IMG/VR virus record: IMGVR_UViG_3300044626_001013 | Location: 1 to 53,697 of that record | Origin: a virus | Strand: one strand, 5' to 3' | Length of the DNA: 53,697 nucleotides | Shown: one piece after another, positions 13,531 to 24,900 of the stretch | Layout: each line of letters begins with the position of its first letter | How positions within the stretch are numbered: the stretch's first letter is position 1 | The notes under the pieces: generated by a model | The model's input: only the letters and a program-made list of their open reading frames with translations | Told to the model about the DNA's origin: nothing | The model's database searches: none | Program-made: the position numbers and the translations under genes

Positions 13531-14415
13531 TCAGAACTTGGAGACGGCGTCGTCGTCGCAGTACCGCGCGATGTACCACGCGGGCGCGGCCAACGTGTCG
13601 ATGTGGTCCGACAGCCCCGGCCACTGGTTGGCCTTGAAGCACTGGGCAAGCCGCTCGACCCACTCGGCCACGCGCTGCGCGCCGATGCTCAGGAAGGTCT
13701 TGTTGAGTTCGTACCCGGCGACGGCGTGCGGGGGCTCGTTCTCGACGACCCCAAACACGAACGTCAGATCATCGCCCAGGCCGCACGCCTTCGCGCCGCG
13801 AAGGTACCACGCGGCTTGCGTGTCGTACCCCCAGTCGACGACGCTTCCGGCAAACGCGCGTTGCGACGCGTCCGCGGTAGACTTCAGGTCGCCAATGGTG
13901 GCCGCGGCCGGGCAAAACATGTCCACCTTGCCCTTGGCGAGAAACCCGTTCTCCTGCCACACCAAGACCAGTTCCGTCTCGCTGGCCGCGTTGATCAGCA
14001 GGCTCAGACGCTCGTGCGCCATGACCCGCTGGACCATCACGCGGGCCTGCTCCATCTCCTCGTCGGAGACGATCAGGTGCCCGGGGTGCGTGGCCGCGTA
14101 ATCCCGCCACGCGTTGGTGTCCATGCCGTAGGCCCGGCCGGTCTTGGGGTTGAGCGGCGCGGGGATGGTGGCCTGCTGCACCCGCTCGGGCGTGAACAGC
14201 ATCATGTGGACCAGCGAGCCCAGCCGCTTGCTGTCGCTGTCCTTGCCGCCGCCGTGCTTGAACTGGTAGGCGAAGTGGGCCGGGCTGCGCTCCAGCACGC
14301 GGAGCGTGCTGTGGTTGACGGCCACGGCCGAAAAGTACGCTTCGTCGGGGATGTGGCGATAAACGCCGGGCTCCGGATTCGCCGGGTCGAAGTGCGCCGC
14401 CTCTTTGATAATCAC
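13531..14415 (-). CDS. PD-(D/E)XK exonuclease, RecE C-terminal type (294 aa)
   Basis: The GTG start at 14415-14413 lies just after the integrase stop, with GGAG eight bases upstream. Nuclease motifs are visible: the helix ending in GSLVH (His70), Asp165 in GKVDMF, and Asp176-Leu-Lys178 in GDLKST. Gln200/Tyr204 in YDTQAAWYL follow, as in lambda-exonuclease/RecE-type enzymes. The protein would degrade one strand of duplex ends to give 3' tails for the annealing protein encoded two genes downstream. Length fits the RecE C-terminal domain family. Confidence 0.88.
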   Translation of the reverse strand: MIIKEAAHFDPANPEPGVYRHIPDEAYFSAVAVNHSTLRVLERSPAHFAYQFKHGGGKDSDSKRLGSLVHMMLFTPERVQQATIPAPLNPKTGRAYGMDTNAWRDYAATHPGHLIVSDEEMEQARVMVQRVMAHERLSLLINAASETELVLVWQENGFLAKGKVDMFCPAAATIGDLKSTADASQRAFAGSVVDWGYDTQAAWYLRGAKACGLGDDLTFVFGVVENEPPHAVAGYELNKTFLSIGAQRVAEWVERLAQCFKANQWPGLSDHIDTLAAPAWYIARYCDDDAVSKF

Positions 14416-14418
14416 CTG

Positions 14419-15744
14419 TCAGACTCCGTCTAGGAGTCTGGCAACGGCTCGAAGGAGGTCGGCAATCGCCGCCGTCCTTGAATCCACGTCATGTTGAGTT
14501 CGACAATGCCGATTGTCGTCCCCAACCTGCGCTGGACTCAACCGCCCGAGCCGCTCGCCAAACTCGGCCAATAACGCCTCAGCACCGGACCGCGGCCGTG
14601 CAGGATTTTCACGTAGCGACACATGAGGGCCCACTGGGGGGCCGCAGTCCGGTGTAGAGGCGTTGTTTCGGGGGTGGCCTGCATGTGTCGCGCTACTAGT
14701 ATCGGACGCACCCCCCGGGCCGGTCAAGTCCATTTTCTGTGATCCACCGCCATTTTCTTCAGGCCAAAGGTCCGGCAGTTTCAACAAGGCGGCGTGCAAG
14801 GTCGCCACCTCCAGTTCCAAGTATCGGTCCCGCAGGTCGTTGGCATGCCTAATCAAGAGGTCGATGATGTCGGTCTGCACCCCGGCTCGCGTCAGGGCGG
14901 TGCGGCACCATTTTCGTGCCGAGTGCGGGCTGAACGCCCGCCCAGTGTCGTCAACCTCGGCCACGCCCGCCCTTGCCCGGTCCTTTCGCCACGCGCCTCG
15001 TGTCGGCACGATTGGAAACACGGGGTCGGTGGCCGCATGCGGCACCGTCTCGCGATGCTCCTTCAGCAGCCGTGCCGCCGTAGGGTTCAGCGGCAGGACG
15101 CAATGCCGTGCGCCCTTGTGCATGTCGTCCGCCCATCGCACCACGGGAATCGCCGCGTCTAGGCTTAGGTCGCCCCACCGCCACCCACGCGGCAGCGGGT
15201 TGCTCTCCGCGCCACCCAACTCGCTGAAGCGAAGGCCGTGCATGAACATCAGGTACCAATAGAGAGCGCGGTTGCCCGTGCTTCGCTTGTCGCGCTTCTG
15301 GGTCGCCAACGTCACGCGGATGAACACTCGAGCATCTTCCGTGCTGGGCACGCGTGCGCCGGGTTGATCGTCGGCCCCTGACCCGTGCGCCAAGATGAGC
15401 GGATCCTTTTCAATCACGTTGGCCGCGGCCGCCCACCGCGTGAACGAGCGGAACGCCGCCAACGCCGCGTCGCCCGTGTTCAGGCGCCAACGCTTGCTGT
15501 TGACGCGTGCCGCGATCCAGCCGGTCACCGCTTGGAAGGTGACGTCGGCCGGCGTTCGCCACTCCAACTCGTTTGCGGCCTTTGCGATGTTCTCGCGGAA
15601 CTGCCGAATGGACTGCGGTCGCCGCCCGCGGCCAGCCAAGTAATCCGCCCATTGCGCAAGGGCTGTTTCCAGCGGCGATTCCGCTCCGCCCAAACGCGCA
15701 ACTACGCCCGTGTCATTTTCGTGTTTGCTTGCAATCCGCCCCAT
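14419..15744 (-). CDS. int: Tyrosine recombinase (phage integrase, 441 aa)
   Basis: Catalytic residues are in the right order: Arg172 in HGLRFSEL, Lys210 in DDMHKGARHCVLPL, and His274-x-x-Arg277 in SPHSARKW. His300 in LLIRHANDLR and the nucleophile Tyr308 in RDRYLE follow. An N-terminal SAM-like arm-binding domain covers ~25-115 (ALAQWADYLAGRGRRPQSIR). A C-terminal tail of about 110 residues beyond the tyrosine is rich in Ser, Pro and Gly and is longer than usual. I choose ATG 15744; an upstream in-frame ATG at 15846 would add 34 residues without a ribosome-binding site. The gene marks the phage as temperate and leads the recombination unit. Confidence 0.9.
   Translation of the reverse strand: MGRIASKHENDTGVVARLGGAESPLETALAQWADYLAGRGRRPQSIRQFRENIAKAANELEWRTPADVTFQAVTGWIAARVNSKRWRLNTGDAALAAFRSFTRWAAAANVIEKDPLILAHGSGADDQPGARVPSTEDARVFIRVTLATQKRDKRSTGNRALYWYLMFMHGLRFSELGGAESNPLPRGWRWGDLSLDAAIPVVRWADDMHKGARHCVLPLNPTAARLLKEHRETVPHAATDPVFPIVPTRGAWRKDRARAGVAEVDDTGRAFSPHSARKWCRTALTRAGVQTDIIDLLIRHANDLRDRYLELEVATLHAALLKLPDLWPEENGGGSQKMDLTGPGGASDTSSATHAGHPRNNASTPDCGPPVGPHVSLRENPARPRSGAEALLAEFGERLGRLSPAQVGDDNRHCRTQHDVDSRTAAIADLLRAVARLLDGV
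14420..14440 (-). promoter_or_regulatory. Hairpin at the integrase-nuclease junction that covers a ribosome-binding site
   Basis: CAGACTCC and GGAGTCTG form a perfect 8-bp stem with a 5-nt loop. The 3' arm on the minus strand begins with GGAG, the ribosome-binding site of the nuclease gene, and its last two bases belong to the integrase stop TGA. Translation of the integrase should open the stem, which predicts coupling. Confidence 0.6.
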
Positions 15745-15748
15745 GCCC

Positions 15749-15775
15749 GTAGGGTATACCACCCGTGTAGGGGTA
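15749..15775 (-). promoter_or_regulatory. Candidate integrase promoter/operator
   Basis: On the plus strand GTAGGGTA (15749-15756) and GTAGGGGTA (15767-15775) form an 18-bp-spaced direct repeat. GTAGGGGTA also occurs in the early promoter spacer at 3785-3793. On the minus strand TTGCAT and TATACC could be -35 and -10 with a long 19-bp spacer. The -10 would be only about eight bases from the chosen ATG, which would make the transcript leaderless. Confidence 0.4.
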
Positions 15776-15909
15776 AAATGCAAACACGGCACAATCTCGA
15801 TTGAACCTCGCCAGCCTGGCGGCACGCCGAAATAAATCATTCCCATAGCGATGAGTACTTTCGGCCACGGCCAAATAGGACTTCAGGTGCATCTATCGCG
15901 TTATCGGCC

Positions 15910-18900
15910 TTACTCCTGCTGCATGTACTTGCGGAGATAGCGCATCCACGGCAACAACGGATTGCCCATGAGCCCGCTGATGGCCTCCGCCATTTGCCAC
16001 AAGCCCTCGCGGTACATCACCTCGTCGCGGTACTCGCCGCGATTGCGGCCACTGGTGTACCGGCCTTGCGCCTCGAACGACTTGGCAAAGCGGATCGCGC
16101 CTTCCGTCGCGTCCGCCACCTTGCTGGAGACGGGCGTCTCAAACACCGAGTTGACTTGGACCGGCTGCTTGGTCGCCACCCGATACCCGGCACGCGTCAG
16201 GTCGTAGATGACGTCGCCAAAGTACAGGCTGCCCAGATTGCTGCGGACAAACTGGGAGCCCACTTCGCCCATCAACGCCTCGCGAGCCTCGTCGTCGTCG
16301 AACAACGCGCTCAGCCCGTACTTGGTCAACGTGCCGATCAGCGCGCCAATCATGGCACCCCACAGGTTGGACGCAGCAATACCCACGATGGCTCGGCCCA
16401 TCTTCTTGCCCGCCACCTTGCCGCCCTGGTCCTCAAACGCGGCTGCAATCAGGTTGTAGTTCTTGTTGGCGTCCGACGTGAACAGCATTGACAGGCTCAA
16501 CCAGTTGCCGCGGTTGCGTTCCGCCCAGCCGCTCATGTCCAGCACGCTGCTGGTGTTGTTCACGCGCCGAATCGCCATCTGCGCTTCCCACGCGGCGTAC
16601 CGGAGCAACGCCTGTCCGGTCAACCCCTTGGCCCTGCCCATCGACAGCGCCGCACCAATCGCGACCCGCGACGAGATGCCGTCAAACCAGTTCATCACTT
16701 CGATGCGATCCGTCGCGCTGCCCCACGCCGCGCGCGACCGCTCGGTCACGAACACGCCGCCCTCCATGATGCGCTTGATCGCGTCGGCGGTGTTGACCTG
16801 CCCCAACGAAGGCGAACGCTTGTAGTCGCTGGGCGACATGCGGCGATAGACGGCGTCCTCGATGCGGTTGCGGAAGTAGGCGTCGTTCTTCAAGAGGTCC
16901 GTCACCACGGGGTCCATCATGTTTTCGATGCCCGCCGCGATGTGTTCCGCGTCCATCACCGCGTACAACTTCGGCACCGAGCCAAACTGCTTCATCCACG
17001 TGCCGGGGTTCAGCGTCAACTCCGCCTTGGCGATCTTTCGGCCCAACGACACGGCCACCTTGTCGAGCCGCGACTTGGGCTCGCTGAACAGCAGTTTGCC
17101 CGCCTCGATCATGCGGTCGAGCCGTTCGTTGATGTCCGAACCAAACTTGCGTTCGATCTCCGCCAGGATGCGGCGGTCCTTGAACACCGCCTCCATGGCC
17201 CGAACGCGGTCCGTCATGTGGACCATGATGGCCGACGCGTGGGTGTACTGGTTGTATTCGTCGAAGAAGTCCTTGATGAGATAGGGCGATGTCGCCCGCT
17301 CGTCGGTCGGCTGGAGGAAGCCCAGGTTCTCCAACGCCCGCCGCACGTACTGCGGTCCCGCACCGATCAGGTTCTCGATGGGCTGCTGGTCGCGGTTGAC
17401 GTGCGTGGGGAAGTACAGCGGTTCCAACTTGAGGTACCGGCCGGTCGCGCTGTAGTACGCCTTGTTGAGCGCGTCCGCCGTGCCTGACATGAACTTCATG
17501 CCGCCATGGACGACCGACACCAAGCCCATCTTGTCCAAGGCGTCGCTGATGGCGTCAGCGTCGGCTGCGGTCAGCGTCACCGGCGTCATGTGCGTGTCGC
17601 GACCGAAGGTGATCGGACGGCCTTCCTCAAGGATCTTGCGGCCGCTGCTCTCTCTCGCCAGCGTGGCCAGCACCGCCATCCACTCGCCGGGGCTCGCGGT
17701 GACCTGGCCCGCGTCGGGCAGGTTGAGCGTCATCTGCTGAGCGTCCGGGCCCGCCGACGTGTAGGACAGCCGGTGCAACTTCTCCGAGCCCCACTCAAAG
17801 CCCGCCGCCGCCAGCAGCCGCTTCATCTCGTCCGTCGCCGCGTACGTGTCGGCCATGGCGTCCGTCTCGCCCCGCCACAACTCCTCGACCAGCAGTTTCC
17901 GGGCGAGGGGGTTGCGAAGCATGGCGGCGATGGTGTCGGGCGTGGCGTTGGCGATGTGGTATCGGCCAAGCAACGACGTCCGTGTGGCGGCGGGGAGCCC
18001 CAGCGGCCTCGCCAAGTCCGGCCGCAGGGCCAACGACTTCAGCACCGACTCGACCACGGTTTCGCGGGCCAGCACCTTGCCCTCGACCCGGATCTGCTCC
18101 TTCTCCGCCGCGTCCTTCCGCAAGAACAGCAGTTCCGCATGGGCCTGCTCCACCCGGTCCTGCAAAGCCAGCAGGTCGTCCACGCTCATCCGCTTGGTGG
18201 CCGTGCCGACGGAGCCCGTGCCGCCCGCCATGGTGGTCAACTTGGCTGGCTGCGGCTGCTTGGCGACCTTGTTCGTCTCCTTCAGCCTGCGGGCCGCGTC
18301 CATCAGGGTCTGCACCGCCGCGTCGTAGGCAGCCTTGGCCGCCTTGTCGCCGCGGATCCGCTCGACCCACTTGCCCTTGGCCGTTTGCAAGCCCATCCGC
18401 GTGGCTTCCTTGGCGTTGTGGAACGTCAGGTCGTGCTGGATGGCCACTAGGGCGTCGTTGAGCCGCCCCGGGTTGGTGGCGTCGCGGACCATGGTGATGT
18501 AGTCGCCCCGCAGGGTTCGGGGCATGTACTTGCGAATCACGTCCGTCAGTTCCCGCCGGATCTCACGCTCCAGCCGGCGACGCGCCCGGGTCCGCTGCTG
18601 CTCGACCGTCAGGTCGGTCCGCGCCGTCCAGACCTTGTCCTTGAGCCGGTCAAACCGCCGCTGCCACCGCCGCTGGAGCGAGGCCACCTTGGCCGTCGCC
18701 TCCGCCCGGGCCGCCTGCCTTGCCTGACGCATGGCCGCCACGACCGTCCGGGCGGCCGTCGACGCCATCTTCCGGCCCAGCCGCTCCTGCGCCCGGTACG
18801 ACGCCTTCGCGGCGTCCGACGCCGACACCATGCCCTCGGCCGGGCTCATGCCCTCGCGGATGGCCCCCGCTCGAGCATCGGCCTGCTGCCGCCTTGCCGC

Positions 18901-21900
18901 GGCCGACGTCTGCAAGTCGCTGACCGCTTGCCGGTACGCCTCCTCGACCCGCTCGCCCATCACGGTCTTGTACTCGGGCGTGCCGGGCGCCGGATCCGCC
19001 GGGTTGGGCTTGCCAAGGGCCCCCACGTCCCGCAGGAATCCACGCGCCACCCGGTTGACCGCGTCCCGCTGCTGCCGCAGCACGGGCCTAGTGCCGATGG
19101 CCTCGTCCACGAACTGGTAGATGCTCTTGCGGCCCACCTTCTTGCCCGCCGCCTTCTTGGCGACCGCCTTGACGGCCACCTCCAGCCCCGCCGCCAGCAA
19201 CGACTGCTTCATCACCGCTGCCGCCGCGGGCACGTTGACCGGCCGGTCGGGGGCCGCGGGCCGCCTCAGCAGACGGTCACGGGTCGCGTCTGGGGACTCC
19301 TCCTTGCCCTTGGCCGACTCGGGCTTGTACTCGTCGGCGGCCTTGCGGTACGACCGCTCCAGCCCTTGCAGCCGCTCCATCTCGCGGATCCGCGACTCGC
19401 GACTAGTGCCAACCGACGCGTCCGCCTCCGCCCGCCTGGCCCCCCGCAGCGCGACGTCCGCGGCGTTGGTCACGTGGGCAAACGCGACCTCGCGGAACGC
19501 CTGCTCGACGTCGTTGCCGGTCGGGTTGGCGACCTTCTCCAGCCGCGCCGCCACCCGGCGGGCCAGCACGCTCGCCGGCTGGACGCGGGCCCCATCGACC
19601 CCCTTCAGCACCTTCTCCGCCGCCGCCTTGGCCTCGGTGGGCTTGAGCGTGCCGCTCTTGACCATGTCGGCCACAACCAGACGTGCCGCCTCCACGTCTG
19701 CGATCACCGGCATAGATGCCTCGGCGGCGGGCACCTTAGCCTTCGCAGCCGCCTGATCGGCCCACTGCGCCGGAGTTCCCGCGATGGAGAACAACACCTG
19801 CCCCTCGCCCATCACGCTCTCGCGCATGGCGTCGGTGATCGGGAGGACGTGGGCGTCGACTTCGTATTCACCGCGTTCTGCCACCCGGCGCTCGGCTTCC
19901 GCCTGATCTCGCTTGAATCGAGTTATCGCATCTTCCGCGACCGCCCTTTCGACGCCAAGGTTGACCCAGTAGTCAACGGCCTCGCTTTCCTCCAACGGTT
20001 CTCCGTGCTGGATGTCAGCCAACGGGTTGGCAATGGCCGTTCCCCTGACTGTCATGTAACTCACCCCGTCATCGGTGAACTGCTGCATGAGCGGATCAGG
20101 CACGCGATCCTTTGTCAGAACCTGACCGTCCTGAACCTTCGCCCCCCACTTCTTGCCGTACTTGTCGGCGTAGCGGACCAACTGGCGGTCGTAGAACTCG
20201 CGCATGCCCTCGCCGCCGACTTTGAGATCGTCGCCATACGCGCTTTTGTACGTGTCAACTTCCTGCGCCGCAAGGATGCGTCTCGCCGTTTCTCGCCCCA
20301 CGTATTGCTCCAAGTTGGCGGCGGTTACGTTGTCGGCAACTTTGCGCTGTTTTGTTTCTCGGCCACTTCGCTTGTCTACCCACAACTCCGACGTTGATGG
20401 TTGCCAGTGAACCGCATCGACCTCCTTTGACAGGTCAAACCGCGCCGCCTGCTGCTCGCCCGTCGTCCACGCGAGCGCGTCGTACCCACCCTCCGCCGCC
20501 ATGCGAAGCACGCGGCGGAACGCCATTTCGTGCCAGTTCTTTGAGAAGGGGGCGGCTGGGACTTGTTCAGGCTTTCTGAGGTCTTGCTTGATCCTGTCCC
20601 GATTGATGATCGCTCGGCGATGTGCCTCTACAAGCCGATCCCACGTCCCATCATCCTCTCCGGGCTTCATTCCGGGATTAGACTTCGCGTACGCCTCTTT
20701 GTTGGCGAAACGATCAGCCACCTCCTTGTCGGCGGCTTCTAGTTCCGCCCTCAGTTTCGCGAAAACAGCAGGGTCTGCATACCCCCGATCCCTCCCCGCC
20801 TGGTGCCAATCGCTCTGGATCTCCTCGATGTGCAGAACCCTTCGCCCGTCCGGCGTGGTGCGGTCCTTGAGGCGCATGTGCGCGATGATGTTGGGCTCGG
20901 GGAAGTGGGACGACTGGTAATCCTGCTCAAACGTTGCATTTGCCGCCCTTTGGGCTTCGGCGTCTGACATTCCTGCGGCCTTGAAATCCTGATAACTCTT
21001 TGCTTTTTTGGGCAAAGTCAACAGCACTTCGCGGTAGTCGGTGCCGCCGGGGAGGGTGTACCGCTCGAACTGGGTGCGGTTGCGCATCCATGACTCATCG
21101 GTTTCGTCACGGATGCGACGTTGCTCCTGCGATGCCGTGATGTATTCTCGCGCCGCCTCCACAAGCCGCGGCTTGGCCAACGCATCTACGAGGCGATTGC
21201 GCAGCGTCTTGCCGTTCGGGCCATACGGACTGACAAACGAGGCTGACTCTGAACGCAGGAACGCCGCCAACCTGTCCGTTGATTCGATTTGGCGTGCGGC
21301 ATCGTCCCCGTTGAGTGCTTTCAGCAGGCGCAGGCTGCTCCATGCGACCTCCTTGAACTTGCCAACGAAAGTTTCGTTGATGTCGGACGTTCCCTCCTTT
21401 ACCAGTTCATTGAAGGCGGCTTTCAACGTCTGTTGTGCCGCATCTGCTCTCTGCGTTGCTTCGGCCATTCTCTTGTCGTCGTTGCTTCCTCCCTTGACCA
21501 CCTCCGACAACTCCACTCGAGACTGTGCCGCAATCGCGAGGATCTCGGGCAGCGTCAACTTCCGGTCGGTGGCCAGTGCGTCATCCCAGCCCGACCACTT
21601 CATCTCATCGGCGGTCACGCCGTTGTTCAGAAGCATCTTGCGAAGGTCGGCCGCCTGCATGGCCCCCTTCACCTTCTCCTGAATCAGACGCTCCGCCTTT
21701 CGCTCGAACCCGAGGGTGTCGCGGTACACCTTGCCGCTGACGCTGAATCGGATGTCGGGGTTGGCCGGGTCAAACGTGCCGACGTTGCCCGTGGCTCCCT
21801 CGATGGGCTTTCCGTCAATGCGGGATCTCAGTTGACCTTGCACCGCCGACTTTGCCTGCGACGGCGCAAACCATGCGTACACCGTCGTCGGCCTTGCCGC

Positions 21901-24900
21901 TTTGCGTCCCTTGTTCTCGTAGTAATCCACGCTGTTCTTGATGATGATTCCATCGTGACCAGCGTCTTTGGCTTCCTGTACGTGACGTTCCGTGTCTCGC
22001 CAGTGTTTGCCTTGGGCGTCCACCACCATCGGATTCTGGATCGACAGGTACAGGGGGATGGTCTGGGGTTCCGCGTTCTGGTAGTCCATCGCACGACGCT
22101 CGTTCGCGTACGAGTCCGCGACGTCGGTATCAGCGGCGGCAAACCACACGTTGCCGCGCGAACGTGCCTTGAATCCCTCGGCAAAGATCCCCCGCACGTC
22201 TGGACTTCCGTGCTTCACAATCAGCGGATTGCCCGCGCCGTCCACAACCTTGCTGTCCTTGAACCACGACTTGAACTGTGGCGTGTCGACCTGAGGATTT
22301 CTGCTGTCGCCCTTCCGCCGACCGGTCATAGCCTCGTACAGATCCTGGCCCTTCTCCGCCTTGTAGTGAAACAGCGGCTTGTTGCCAGGCTTCAGGTAGG
22401 CACTATCGCCAATGTACTCCAGCGTCCCGCTTGCAAAGACGTACACGTCCCCACCCATCAACTGCTTGGCCCACGTCCAAGCCTTCCTGTCCATCGCTCC
22501 AACGCTGTCCACCATGCCAGAACGCAATCCGTCGCGCATGATCGACGCCACGCGCTCATCGCTTCCCGGCCTGACGTCTTGATGGATAGCCAAGGAATCC
22601 TTGACGGCGTCGAAGTCCGCTCGCGTCCACGTCGACGGATCCGCCTTGATGATTCGCACTCGGTTTGCAATGGATTCCGTGGTGCCAATGCCAGGCAGGC
22701 CCAACGCCTTGGCTTCCGCCACGACTTCTTTGCGTGACGGCACGGGCTTGCCGGACGGACTGAACGACGGGCTTACCAGCGGTCCCTTGTGCTTGGTCCC
22801 GATGTTTTTCGCGACCTCTTGCACTGCACCGCGTGGATACAAGTCGGTTGCGGTTGCCGGATCATCCAACACAGCGGTTTCGACATGTCCCCACGGCAGC
22901 CACTTGCCGTTGCGATACACAAACTGCGACACACGCCACGGCTTGCCGCCAGGATATGTGTTGCGAGAAATGATGTACCTAAACTGATTCTTCTCGACAA
23001 CGCCACCGTCATGCGTGATGTGTCGACGCACCTCCTGCACAACCTGCGTCAGCCGATTCCTTGTGGCGTACATCTGCGACAGCATGCGCCACATGCCCTC
23101 CTTGGTTCCGAAGTATTCCCGCCTGTCCTCCTCCATGTCCTTGGACAGCGCCGCATCAGCCTCGGCTTGCTTCCGCTGAATCTCAGGGTCGTCAATCAGT
23201 TTGCTTTTGGACAACGCAAACTGGTCGGCCAAATCATCCGGTCGCGGAGCATTGGGATCGGGTGCTTCGTCCTCGTCCATTCGACGCAGCAGGTCTAGCA
23301 CAGCCTTGCGGAGCCCGGCTCCTTGGTTGCCCATGCCCATCCGCTCAAGGAACGCTGCCACCCACGCCTTAATGCGGGTCCACAGCCCCGGCTTTCGTCG
23401 GATGGCGTCCCGCACGGCTGGATCAGCCGCCATTGAACCAACGGCGTCAGCCAACCCCTCGTCCTGCTGCATGTCCGCCGACTCGTCAAACTGCTGCACG
23501 ACCGGATGATCGTCGCCAAACGTCGACGCCAACCGCCGCCCGTACAGCGTTGCAAACTTGGCAATGGTTTGCTCGCCCACTGCTCGCACCAGATCCGAAT
23601 ACAACTTCGGCTTCTGCGTGCGCAGGACGTGCAGGGCCTCATGCAAAGCCACACGGCCCACTTCCTCCCCCATGCCTGACCGCAGGTACACGCGCGTGTC
23701 GCCGCGCCCCAGGTACACTCCTTCCACTGCCCCATTATCGCCGTCGATGCTGACAAACACCGGCGTGATGCCCGATCGTCGCAGCAGGCTCGACAGTTCT
23801 TGCTCAAGGTCGCCAACCGGCTCGGCACGCATCACAACGATGTGAGGACCAAACGACCGCTGAAGCGCCGACTCAAGGTCCACGATGTCATCGTCGATGT
23901 GCAGCCGCTCGATCATGCCGCGGCGTCCGCCATCGACACTCAAGCCTCTCGCTCTCGACAACGACTGCAAGTCCGCAATCGACAGCGACGGGTAGTCTGG
24001 CCTCTGCTTCTTCCACTTCTTGACCAGTGCCTTCTCTTTCTTGTCAATCTCTTTGCGTCGTGCCGCCTCAAACTCGCCCCGCGGATCCAGTCCTGGTTCA
24101 CTTGACACGTAGACAATGCCGTTCTTGACCTGAGCCAACGCATCTGCATCAACATACATCCGGTCACCTTCCGATCCGCCCGGAAGGCTACCAAACCGGA
24201 AGGTCTGGCTACCAGAAGTCCACTGCCACATTCCGTTGGAAAACACCAAATGCGGGTCGTCTCCAAACTCTCGGACAAGTTTGGCAAAGCGAGTGAACAT
24301 CCCCAGATCGCCCGGCAACCCGTAGCGAAGGGTGTTGCCAATGCGAACCCACGTGTTGTCCTCCAACCCCTTGACCAACTCTCGGATTCTCTCGTCGTTT
24401 GTCTCCGCGCGAAGCACCAGTTTGGCGCGTCCCGCCTTCACCGCACGGTCCAGCAACGCGTTGCGGTCGATGCCCATGACAATCGACGGCGGTTCCTCGG
24501 CTTGGTTCGTTGTGATTTCCGAAAGTGCTGGCACCCCTGGCTTCCACCCGGCAGGCAACACCTCGCCTTTGCCGGGCTTATCAGGGTCGAAGGTTGCGGC
24601 CCACTTGGGCGGAGCGTCCGCATGCTTGCGCAACGCAGCAATGTGCCAGTTGCGGCTTTGCCCAGCCGTGGGAAACTTGGCTGCAAATGCGCCGTCGGTC
24701 ATCCGCTCAAACTCATCCGCCGCCTTCTTCGCCTCCCACCACTTCGTGGTCCCCAGTTGCCGCATGTATCGTGCGATGGCTGGAACCGTTGCCAGTTCGT
24801 TCTTCGACCTCTCCGCGGAACTGGCCAGTTTGCTGTCGTTCTCAATGTCGATCTGCTGCCTAAATGCTTTCTTCTCCTGCGCATGCAACCGATCAAGCGT

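Noticed and set aside
11061-13637. Plus-strand frame of 858 codons
   Set aside because: It lies antisense to the annealing-protein and ATPase genes, whose motifs are unmistakable. The translation is His/Arg/Leu-rich without domains.
21289-22737. Plus-strand 482-codon frame and similar frames at 24250, 31630, 34492 and 36961
   Set aside because: All are antisense shadows of the giant gene or the 557-aa gene, which have clear domain content.
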